The notes under the pieces: generated by a model
Databases searched by the model: none
What the model saw: only the letters and a program-made list of their open reading frames with translations
What the model was told of the DNA's origin: nothing
NCBI GenBank assembly: GCA_003254905.1
Contig: QANU01006361.1
Location: forward strand, 4,766-68,765
DNA length: 64,000 nt
DNA from: Nissolia schottii
Taxonomy: Eukaryota; Streptophyta; Magnoliopsida; Fabales; Fabaceae
Reading direction: 5' to 3'
In this document: positions 22,902 through 33,808 of the stretch, piece after piece
Position numbering within the stretch: position 1 is the first letter of the stretch
How the letters are laid out: the number at the start of each line of letters is the position of its first letter
Made by a program: the position numbers and the translations under genes

Positions 22902-23321
22902 AATTTATTAGGACAAAATTATTAAATTATACTTAGTTTATTATAATCAGAGGGTTGCAGTGGCTATCAATCTTAATGGGTTGTTGTTAACTAAAAAAGC
23001 AGGATGGGATATAAAAATGTTAAAAAAAAAAAAAAGTGGGAATGAGAATTAAGTCTAGTTACAGCTTACATAAAGGTAAAAATGAAAGAAATATTTTGGA
23101 AACCAAACTAGCAATTATTTACTTATTTTGGGGAGTTTCTTAATATACATATTCTTAAAAAATCCATATAAAATTATATAAATAAATAAATATATTAGAG
23201 CAATCGGGAGTGTACCATTACCATCTATTTTTAAATATGGGGTTGAGGTGAGGTGGTAGAAGTCCTCTCTTCCTTTAACTATGGGAGTATTAAGTGTTCA
23301 ATCACCATCTTAAATGTAAAG
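22902..23321. repeat. Partial third copy of the unit's left end (420 bp)
   Basis: The sequence matches the first about 420 bases of units A (3638-4061) and B (13268-13690), then diverges abruptly after 'taaatgtaaag'. The same 420-bp segment therefore occurs at the left of A, at the A/B junction and at the right of B, giving the order R-gene-R-gene-R. Confidence 0.88.
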
Positions 23322-23402
23322 TAATTTAAAAATTTGTCATTAACGTCTATTCTTTTTAAATGAGACTAAGTACACTCAAGGATCCGCTTAATTGTAATAT
23401 AT

Positions 23403-23523
23403 ATGTTTTGTGAGCTCACTAAACCGCTTAATTGTATTATCCATGCCCATGTTTTGAGGACAATCTATGTTTTGTGAGCTCACTAAACCGCTTAATTGTT
23501 ATCCATGCCCATGTTTTGAGGTT
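23403..23523. repeat. Two-copy tandem repeat, about 60 bp unit
   Basis: The block 'atgttttgtgagctcactaa' followed by 'accgcttaattgt', 'atccatgcccatgttttgag' and a short tail occurs at 23403-23467 and again at 23468-23523, with a small internal deletion in the second copy. Confidence 0.85.
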
Positions 23524-23647
23524 TGGGCTCCTCCTCTACGAAACCCATATTTCAGATGACAAAAAAAGACACATTGATTAAGCAACTTGGACCCCTGATC
23601 CTGTTAAAAACCCCCTCTCCCCCCAGTATTTAAGCACTAACTAATAT

Positions 23648-24711
23648 TAGGGATGAGAATAGGTCAGACGGCATGTCAGGACTTGTACCTTTGTCATTCA
23701 GAGTAATGTCTTATCCTCTAAACTTGCATTACTTTTTGCAACATTTTATGCAATCATATTTATTAATATAATTTTATTATTTAATTTTTTTAAAAAGAAA
23801 CCATAATCTAAAGAGTCCCTAGGACTCTCTCACACTCTCATCTCATCTAAATAATGTAAGAGAGTTTTGCTGACATTTTCCTTTTTGTTTTTTGTTGATC
23901 AAATGTCATATATTCTGTTTATGATCTTACTATCACATACTAAGCAAGAGAATTGGTGATATACATAATAAAGTTGAGCAAACTTTTTTGGGATATGGAT
24001 TTTGGTTTCTTAATGATAAAAAAATCAATGGATGAAAATTTGATTTTCTTCTCACATAAAGGATATTCACGTTGCTCAAACTTGTCTTTTGATCTGTTTC
24101 TTCATAGGCATACCCTAGCAGCTTGCAACTTTAGAGTTTCAATTCTTTATTAAAAATGTCTTTTTGATTCATATTGAATTTATACATTCTTCCTTGTTAT
24201 ATAGTAAATGTTATATATTCAGTTAAACTCTCCCTTCTCTCAAGAAATATCTTTATATATATATATATATATATATATTAATTTTTTACTTTAGAATATT
24301 ATTATATTAAGAAATTAAGTTCTTAACAAAAATAATAATTTGTTATGATTATTTTTGAAAAATTAAAAATTGCATATTTTATTTTATTTTATTTTAATAT
24401 TTATTTCTTATTTTTTTATGATAAAAAATACACAAGCAGGTCTATATTGATATATGACATTTTACCAACAAAAAATAAAAAGGAAAATGTTAGCAAAGCT
24501 CTCTCATATTATTCAAATGAGATAAGAGTGTGGGTGTGGAAGAGTCCTAGAGACTCTTTAAATTAGGGTTTCTTTAAAAAGAAAAATTAAATAATAAAAT
24601 TATATTAATAAATATAATTGCATAAAATGTTACAAAATGTAATGCTAGTCTAATAAATAAGACATTGCTCTAAATGCTAACCTCACCTGGCCTGATCTAT
24701 TCCTACCCCTA
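23648..24711. mobile_element. Non-autonomous element with long (about 250 bp) inverted repeats
   Basis: The left arm (23648-about 23900) begins TAGGGATGAGAATAGGTCAG. The right arm (about 24470-24711), reverse complemented, begins TAGGGGTAGGAATAGATCAG. The arms pair imperfectly over about 250 bases, including the shared tract gcaat(c/t)atatttattaatat. The flanks actaatat / gctaatat give an 8-bp target duplication with one mismatch, fitting the hAT superfamily. The interior (about 23900-24470) is AT-rich with a (TA)n run near 24255-24280 and no transposase. The arms could fold into a long hairpin and may give rise to small RNAs. Confidence 0.75.
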
Positions 24712-24719
24712 GCTAATAT

Positions 24720-26250
24720 ATCCAATTTTCAACCCCATAGGTAAGTGTGAAATATTTTACTGCATTGAATTGCCATGTACTTAATTATATTTAATAGAAA
24801 AATGATATGTGTACAATAAAATATATTTATTAATTATTTATTAATATTAAATATTAATTTTTTCTTTTATCTTTTCACTCTCTTTCATGTCACACTCTTC
24901 TTCTCCTCCTCCTCACCTCCTTTTTTTGTTTTCGGTCCCATTCTCCACACACACACACATAATTTTGTTTTTTGCATTTTTTTTTTACCTGCAACCTCCA
25001 TTATTTATTTATTTTTTTTTCATTTTGCTCTTTTTCTTCTTCTCCATTGTTCTTTTCTTGCTTTTTTTATTTTCGTTCTTTAGACGAAAACATTTTTCTT
25101 TGATTTAAGCTTTTTTTTATTTATATTTTGTTATGTTTTGATATGGTATAATGTTACTTTATGGGAAAGAGACTTCTATAGAAAAAGTTGAGCTAGAGAT
25201 CATTTTAATCCTTAAATCTCAGCCATCAAAAATAACAATAACAATAAAACGTTGAGATTCTTTCAAACAAATTTATCATATAAAATTTATATTATATTTT
25301 AATAACCTTTTATCCTTAATTTACCAATTTGTCCTTCATGCCTCAACCTAGCCTTTGCCACAACCCTGGGCTTGTNNNNNNNNNNNNNNNNNNNNNNNNN
25401 NNNNNNCCCCCCCCCCCCCAAAAAAAAACCCTCAAACGGTGCCACAGTCCTCCACCAACGTCGGCACCAGCTCTACCCACCGGAAAGCGCAACAATCTAA
25501 AAAATTCATCAATCATCATCATCAACAACTCCAAGCAAGAAACAAACAAGAAAAACCTTAAATCATATTTACATCATAAAAACAAGAAAGAAAGAAAGAA
25601 AGAAAGACCCACCATCAATTACAACAAAACTCAAACAATATCCAGCAGAACAAAGAAATAGGAAAATGGTGGGATCAAATCTACTTCTCTGACTTCAACT
25701 CACTATTCTCTGATTCTGATTCTTCTTCTTGTGGGTGGTTTTTGTTTTCTGATTAAGGACCACGGATTCCATGAAAAGAGCGCGGAGGGGATTCTTGTTT
25801 TGGTGATCTTGGGGGTTTGGGGTAATTGGGTCGTCGTGGGTTTGAGGTGAAGAGGTGGTGATGGGTCTGTCAGGGATAGTGGGGTTTTAAGGGAAGAAGA
25901 GGAAGAGGGAGTGGTGGTGGGGTGAAGGGTGAGGGTGTGGGTGTGGGTGTGGGTGTGGGTGTGGGTGAGGCAGCTAGATAGGAGGTTCTTAGAGAGAGCC
26001 ATGGCTAGGCCGAAGAAGAAAGTTGCGACATGGAGGGGAAGGATGAAACAACGGCGGTGAGTCGGGAAGGTGAGGGTGGGATCTGCTAGATGAAACGGCG
26101 ACGGTGGCGCTGGAGAGAACAGTTGCGGCATCGGGGGGAGGGTAGGGGTGGAAGAGAAGGAGATAAGATTCGGGATAAAAAAAAAAAGTGAGGATAAAAT
26201 TGTATTTTTATCATTCTTGCTCACGGAAGGAGGTTTTTTTTTTTTTTTTT
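24720..26250. other. Low-complexity intergenic DNA with an assembly gap
   Basis: Pyrimidine-rich DNA (24890-25100) is followed by unknown bases at 25376-25406 beside poly-C and poly-A runs, and by a (TGTGGG)n run at about 25929-25970. A - strand frame of 173 codons ending at 25703 contains MALSKNLLSSCLTHTHTHTH and a Pro/Ser/Thr-rich stretch. Its composition comes largely from the microsatellite, so I do not call it a gene, although its downstream part (IPSALFSWNPWSLIRKQKP) looks less repetitive and could be a captured exon. Confidence 0.4.
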
Positions 26251-26254
26251 TTTA

Positions 26255-26600
26255 TGTGTATTCTAATGTTTATTTATTATTGTTATAATATTTATTTATT
26301 TGTTCATTTGTGTGCGGTGTAATATTTATTTATGTGTATTGTCATGTTTAATTCTTTGTAGCATAAAAAAATCAGTGTGATAAAATGTTTGTTTAATTGT
26401 GATATAATGTTTATTTATATGTGAAAAAATATTTGTTTACTTCTTGCCTTTTGTTTGGTGTAATATCTGTTTGTGTAATGTAATGTTTGTTTATGTATGT
26501 TATAATGTTTATTTATGAATTTTGTTACATTTATTTTTAAGTATTATAATTTTCGTTCATTTGAAGTGTAATGTTTATTTATAAGAGAGTGGGTGAAAGA
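26255..26600. repeat. Degenerate minisatellite, 'ataatgtttatttatgtgt' theme
   Basis: Roughly ten to fifteen imperfect copies of a 20-30 base TAATGTTTATTTAT(G/A)TGT motif follow each other on the + strand. It carries no open frame. Confidence 0.6.
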
Positions 26601-27033
26601 GAAAGAAAGAGAGTGTGACATTTATTTTTTGATATCTATTTGGTGTGTCTCGTTTTATTTTATTTTTGTGTTTGATAATAATAATTTATTTCTTTAATAT
26701 TTGTTCATCTATTTTATACTGTTTATTTACGATTGAACTGAGTGCACATATATGTCATAAATATATGTGACAATAATTCTTTTGCACACCCAGCATTGCT
26801 ATATTTAATATACCGGACATGGATTACGGTAGTGGTTATCACTACAAACTTGTAATTTTTTATGCATCCACAAAGAATTATGATATGTAGACAATAAAAA
26901 TGTACAACTAAATATATAACAATTATGTGAAATTTATATATAATTAAAAGCATTATATTTTATGAAAATGCTCTCTGTACATCAATATTACATACACCCA
27001 TAAATACACTCTCATTTTATACTTAGTTATACA

Positions 27034-27060
27034 CCCTAAACCCTAAACCCTAAACCCTAG
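27034..27060. repeat. Short interstitial telomere-type repeat (CCCTAAA)3
   Basis: Three perfect CCCTAAA units are followed by CCCTAG. This is the plant telomere repeat in C-strand orientation, far too short to be a telomere. Confidence 0.9.
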
Positions 27061-28689
27061 TTATACTGTCTACAGTAAATCTTTCTCATTAACACCATCA
27101 CGCGACTCCCCAGCGATTTTCTCAACCATGTGACAAATGAAAATACACTCTGACGTGATTTTCTCAACGATATCACACTCAATCCTATCAAACAATTTAT
27201 TCTGAGCTACAGAATTCACATACAGAAACATTCTTGGAATGACTCAATTTCACGTTGTTTATGGAATGTGTTGTCAGAGTTTAAAGCAATTTTGCAGAAT
27301 ATGATATATGATTTTAGTGCACAAACTTTACATGACTGTGTGCACAAAGATTACGTACTTGTGTAACAATACTGTGATTTTAGTCAAACATAAATAAATT
27401 CACAATATTTATACATTTTTAGTGGACAAACTTTATAAATGTTACTTCACAAGCACAAAACTTCACAAACATGCACAAAACTTTAAAGATTTGCATAAAA
27501 TTTAATCTACAGTTAAATATTTTGCAGAATCTGATATATGTGATTTGAGTACACAATCACTTATATAGATACGAGACTGACGAGAGATGACAGTGTCGAG
27601 AGTGAAGAGAAAAAACAGAAAAAAGTGGAAATGGAAAGGTTTTGAGATACGCATATGCAAGTGGGTGAGAGGGAGAGTAAGAGTGAAGTGAGTGATTATT
27701 TAAGGGGACCAGTGTTTTTTATATGGGGTGTATGTATAGTGTATAAATTTAGGGCGTGCGTGTAACACTTGTTAATATTTAATTATCCATTTTTATTAAT
27801 TATATAGCATAGCCAGTATATATTTGAGCGCAACACTTCTGTACATTTCTTTTCCCTTGCTGATTAGTAGCTCTAGAAACCTGACGTGCACGAAAGGTTT
27901 GAGAGACTTTAGTAGTACGCATAAATCAAATACCACCATATACAATTATACATATGTATAAAACTGGCGTGTATAAACAAACACTCCACTAATTTTTTAA
28001 TTAACCAACTACGTACGAGAGCGTGAAATACCTTCCTTTTTCAGTGATTGGAATTTGGAAGGGGAATTTATGATCTACTCTGTTTTGAAAAAGGTTCAGT
28101 TTCGAAAATAACTTTATTATTATTGTTATTATTATTATCAACAAAAGTTATGTGAGCTCGACACGTTTATTTTTCTGAAATTAGGACATGTCCCTAAGCT
28201 ATTTGAGTGTCACAGTACTTGCAGAGCATATACTAAAATGATTCATATATCGATAGCAGTAACCAAATCCACATTCTTTTTAAGACACGAATCATTTTTT
28301 TACTAATTGTGTCAATTATTTTGGCCTTATTTTTCTATTCTGAAGTTGTGGAAGAAAAAAATGACTTCAACCCCAAAAATCATTACTCATGATCATGATT
28401 TGGTTGAATCACCAAATCATTAGATATAAAATTAAGAGTCTCAATTTTTGAATATTTTTACAGTGCACACCAGTTGCACATCCCTTTACAATTAAGGCTT
28501 ATTACTATGCAATCTAAAAAACGCGGAGCTGTCTTTCCACTCTCACCTTTCACATTTCGTATTCTCTCTCACGACCTTTCTCCTTCAAGAACTCTTGTGA
28601 CCTAACTATTTCTTCATTTGTTTCTATGTTAGTCTTTCATTTTGTCTATCTTTATGTTCTATTTTTCTTTTCTCTCTTTGCTTCGATTA

Positions 28690-28756
28690 TGTTATGGTTG
28701 TGTCTGTATAATATAAAAGATATGTATGTGTATATAACGTAGTTGTGTCCAGTTTC

Positions 28757-28795
<39 letters not shown>

Positions 28796-29090
28796 ACAAT
28801 TATATCACATTGTTTAATGAGGTTAAGTCTGAGCTTACGAAAAGGTTGTGTCTGACTATGATAAAATATTGTGTCTGTTTATTTAAACTGATTGTATCTT
28901 AAATAACAAAAATGTTAGGTATCTTACTTTGATAAGGTTGTGTCTGTTTTTACCAAATGGTTGTTTTGTTCTACTTTTTTTTGTCTCGTTTTTTGCTTTG
29001 ATCATGCTTTTAAGATGCATGTAATGATTGTGTCTGTGTAACATAAAAGATACGTCTGTGTATATAATGTGATTGTGTCAATCTTTGTAA
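28690..29090. repeat. Direct repeat pair / degenerate 'gttgtgtctg' array
   Basis: A block of about 55 bases ('gttgtgtctgtataatataa' then 'aagatatgtatgtgtatata') at about 28696-28750 recurs at about 29028-29080. Further 'gttgtgtctg' words lie between them, so the whole region looks like an old degenerate array inside an uncharacterised repeat (about 28440-29480). A (GT)n(AT)n microsatellite lies at 28757-28794. Confidence 0.55.
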
Positions 29091-29907
29091 GGTTTCTATA
29101 TATATAATGGTTAGATCATGTTATTTAATAAGGTTAGACCTTAGTTCACGAAATGGTTGTGTTTGTATATTAACAGGTTGTGTCACTAAATCATATCTGA
29201 AATATGTAAATCAATTACAAAAGGATTACAAAACGAGAAAACACAGAACATATAAAAAAATGAACAAACTAAAATGATCGAGCATAAACCAAAACGAATC
29301 GATACACTGAGAGAGAATGAGCGACAACGAAGCAAGATAAAACGAAATACAAAATTAAAAGAGAATGAACAAAAACAAAGAAGCAAAAGGAATGGGCAAA
29401 GCAATTTGTCAAGTCAGTAGAGAGTTTTAGTAAAATAACGTGGGTGTGCAATAGGCGTGCAAGAATAATTATCCTAAAATTAATGAAAATATAATAATGC
29501 TTTACTACATTAATGAAATAGACTAACACTTCAATTTATTCCTGTCATCGGTTCAAGTTACGTTTATGATCATAACAAATTTTTTATTAGTTAAATTTTT
29601 TAAAAAGTTAATTTATAACAATTTAAGAGATTTGTAGATCATTTAAGCTTTGCTCATCTTTATAAATATTGTATTGAAAAATATTAATTTATTACATTAA
29701 ATCATATAACACAATACGTCATATTAAATCATAAAATGATAACAAAGTTTGATGAATTTAGTTATAAAAACTGTCAAAAATAAACAGATTTAATAGGATG
29801 GATTATTTATTTGATCAAGCATAAGAATCACCCATGACATGAGTCAAGTTTTTTTAGATAAAAATCTTTTTTTTATGCACCTTAAAAGGAAAAATAAAAC
29901 TAAAACC

Positions 29908-30235
29908 TCATGTGGAGGACCCTATGTAATCGTTAAGGAGGAATGGGTGAAATTCAGGAGAGTGCTCATCTAAAATTACTAAATTGTCAAAACTCATAGC
30001 CACAACTTCGGCTAAAAAATTCTCACAATTAGGAGCATACCAATGACGAAAGTCACTCTTGAACGGGGCAAAGCACTTCTTTTGAATCACTCTCATAAAT
30101 AAGTAACTGAAACCACGCTGTTAGGCAATCCGAATACCATGAAACAACACCGCCAATAGCTCTGCCGTTAAGTTATCCGCAACCCCAATGCTATCATGCA
30201 TATCAAGCAAAGGAGCCAGCCGAATCAATAAAGTT
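29908..30235 (-). mobile_element. LINE RNase H domain relic
   Basis: On the - strand the reading begins DNLTAELLAVLFHGIRIA, the RNase H AELLA-type motif typical of plant LINEs. After one in-frame stop it continues through a region ending ENFLAEVVAMSFDNLVILDE and HPFLLNDYIG, matching the usual end of that domain. The piece is about 330 bases, truncated at its 5' side, and interrupted. Compare the intact domain at 1620-2110. Confidence 0.65.
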
Positions 30236-30299
30236 AGTTAAAAGCAAATTAATTTCGAATTAGGGTGATTTAAACAAAAAATAAATATATAATTCACAC

Positions 30300-33200
30300 A
30301 AAACGTTAACAATTAATGAACCAACCTTGACATTCATGTTTGGTCTAGTGGAAAATTGAGGACCACCACATGAGAAGATTATAAAATACACGTGGCAAAG
30401 AAACCTTCATGGCCATTAAGAAAAAAAAAGTGTGTGTGAATCTAAGTGGCTGTGTTCAAATAAAGCTGTGATTTGTGTCACCATCAATGACGTGGAAAAT
30501 GGATTAGAATTCCTAAATGTCAAAGGGGAAAGTGATTTGGGGGCACTAATTACTTAATTAAAAACGTGATTAGCTGGTTCTTTAGCCTAAAGGGGGTGCC
30601 ATCCAAAATTGGCTTTTGCCTAACTTAAAGCCTCACAATTGGGTCATTTAATTAGAAAAAAATGACCACAAACAAACACATTCCCCCACAAATCACACTG
30701 TGCATGATGACTCCAAAAGATAATTCAAGACTAGTGTGCGTTGCGGATGCGGAAGAGACACTAACGCAAATCGCGGCAATTAATAAAATCAATCTTGTGA
30801 TCACAAGAAATCCCAATTACTGCTAATGCACTTATATTTTTCTATTTATTTTTATAAAAAAAATAAATGTTTAAATTTTTTTATAAAAAAGTCTGATTGT
30901 CAAAACTAACTTATGCAGTTGGTAAGAAATGAGTTTGTATTCCTCAAGGACGCCAATATGATTTTTTTACTTTTAATGTTAATATGAAAGTCACTTTAAT
31001 GAATAATTTATAAGTATTCATTTTTAAGCACTCAAAACATACATTGATCTTAATAGCATAATTCACCCAAACTTTAAATAACCAAAGAAAAAAAAATGCA
31101 TCACCCACCTAAACTTTAATGAGAAAAAATTGCTTTAGAGAATCCTTTCTCAACTTTAACCATACACAAAAAAATGAGACTTGCTCTGTTCTAAAGTAAG
31201 AATTAGGCATTTAAAGTGTATTTACGAATTTTGTTTTGGAAGGTTTAATCATTTAACATGTATTAAGCTATTAAAACCTTTTATTTCCCTTCAAAGTAAA
31301 GCTGATAAACCCTCTTACAAAACTATTTATATATTTATTAATCACTAAAAAAAATAAATTTAGAAATCGAACCTAAATCATGGTAATGAATGAAATAAGC
31401 TAACCTGATTGGCTGCTAATTAGTGCAATTCTATTTAGCATCTGCCACTGACCATTTTATTTATGCAATGGAAAATAGAAAATAATCATATTGTATGCAT
31501 CAAAGACTTTGAATTTATGGCTCAATCATACATTGGATTCCCTTCAAAATGTGCTAAAATGCAGCATTTGTCATTATTCAGCACTTATGCATTTTTATGA
31601 ATTACCACTCGTGAATTTCTTTTTTTTTCTTTTTTTCTTTTCCTTATTTGTTAGTGAGCGTGTGGACAAATTTTGTTCAGTTCCAAAAAGGTTAATTTGG
31701 GTGATATTAATTCCGACAAAACTTATCCAGCAGTGAATCTTAAGCACTCAGAAGTTTGAATTTGAAGACTTTTGGCACTTCTCTTAGTTTTTTTCTGGCT
31801 TTGATGCTGGATGAATGTGAACTAGATTCGAGTACCTGTCGGATGTATTGACCATGTACTAAATTTACAATGGAGGGTAAAGTTTTGAGACATAAACTAA
31901 ATCTTCAACATGGACCACTAAATTGGACAGAACTATGTCATCGGTGGACCTACTAGCACATTTTGTGGATATTTTGAGCCTTTTCCATTTGTTTTTTACT
32001 CCATATCTTTGTTTATTTGAGATATAATGCAGGACAGAAATCTTGCACTGTTTAGTACTGAAGAAATGCATTTATAGAATATCCTATATATGATTTTATA
32101 TGAGTAAAAAAGAAAAAGGTCTTATTTTATATTACGTACCACTATCTCAAAGACTAACACTAGGTTTTAATCGGCCTTATAATAATAGACTAAACATCAA
32201 GTCCCATTCTTTTTTAACTTCTTTTGGCATCAATCTGATTTGACACAGTGTGGCATAAGAATTAATTTATAGATTAAACTGATGTTAATAAAATGATTAA
32301 GTGATTAAAATGATATTTAATGTAAATATTAAAACAATATATTGATATCCCATTTTTTTTTGAAAGTTTAACTTAATATTCAGTGTATTTTTATTGAGCC
32401 AAATAATCATTAGTCTTTTGTTTTTTTTTTAATGATAATGTGGTTGAATTTGAAAAAAAGAAATATAGTAGTTTAAAGTGATTTCACATTGATTCTCCTA
32501 AAATTTTACTTTTAGTTAGACTATAAATACGAATGATTTAGATAAGAAAAAAAAATATATATCAAAACAGTTTTTGAATTTATTTTTTGATTTTTATTTA
32601 TTTTAAAAAAATATTTGCATCATAAGAGCAACAAAGTGCTAATCTGAGTGGAAATGAGGGGTCTTGACATTTAAGTGGATTTGGGGGAAAAAATTCTGAA
32701 TATATGGATTGAAATGAAAAATTACGAAAGTATGGCGCAAATTTTTGAAATCGCTACTGTCCAAGGCAATTTCAAAAAATCTGAAAAAAAACAGACCTAA
32801 AATCGCCAGGACCCGTGGCGATTTTAGAGTCTGAAATCGCTACTCCCATGGAAATAAAAAATAAAAAAATTTCAGATGTCTGAAATCGCCACAAAAGGTG
32901 ACAATTTCAAACAAAACACCTATGCATTCATAATTTTTTCCAATAGAGCATACTATAGGATTATAAATTTATTAAGGTCATAGATATGTAAAAAATCCTA
33001 GAAAGGACATAGTTTCATTAAGCATATGGTGGTAAGATTAATATCGATTTATATATACATACACACATATGTATATATATATATACACCCCCCCTTGAAA
33101 AAGCTCTATGATTAAGTGTTTGGCTATATTCACGAGATTTTTGATGGAATGCTATTACGATTTATCATTAGATAAAAAAATTATAAATATCGATAAGAGT

Positions 33201-33480
33201 TTAATTTTAATTTTTTTTTTATAATTTCTCACGATGGTATTTAGTATAAAGAATTATACAGTTACACTCATTACAGGTACCATAAACTAAAATTAAAATG
33301 GTAAGCTTATCGAATCTTAATAATGATGTGAAATAAATTAAACCCCCTTGACAATGGAGTGAGCAGATACCCTTTAGAGTCCAATAAAATGAAAAATAAA
33401 ACCTTGCATCATAATTTGTATCCATTTGATTTTATTTTTTCTCTTAAAAAGAAAAAAGAGACAAGGGAATTTTCTGGTCT
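30300..33480. other. AT-rich intergenic DNA, no gene seen
   Basis: Short frames are all AT-driven. A small cluster of 'gaaatcgc(t/c)ac' words occurs at about 32740-32900, and a (TA)n with a poly-C run near 33065-33095. Nothing in it supports a gene. Confidence 0.55.
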
Positions 33481-33808
33481 TTAAAAGCGTGTGAAGGTTG
33501 TAATCTCCCCCCACCATAAGAGGCAATCCGAAATAGTAGCAGAAAGTACCACTCCTACTTCTCTCTGCATCTCTTCAGATCCATCATCATCATCACTATC
33601 ATCATCACAAACACCTGACACAGACACTCCATTTTCCCATTTCATCACTGAACTTGTCCCAAACAAGAAATCAACCCCTTTGTTCCTTTCCTTATGGGAA
33701 TAAGAATCACACAACACAACAACAACACAACCAAAGTTTCATTTTTTCTTCACTGTATCTCTTCCTAACCCACTTTCCTGCATACCCTTTTGAGCCCTTG
33801 TCATATAG

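Noticed and set aside
24887-25108. + strand frame rich in Phe/Leu (73 codons)
   Set aside because: The frame comes from a pyrimidine-rich tract, has no start context and would be almost pure hydrophobic low complexity.
27034-27060. A true chromosome end or neotelomere
   Set aside because: Only three units, with ordinary DNA and genes continuing on both sides.
29186-29529. Two - strand frames rich in Cys/Phe/Leu
   Set aside because: AT-rich repeat DNA with low-complexity translation; no homologous family recognised and the frames overlap each other.
31491-31736. 81-codon + strand frame in intergenic DNA
   Set aside because: It is interrupted by a T-rich tract that yields poly-Phe, and has no recognisable motif.
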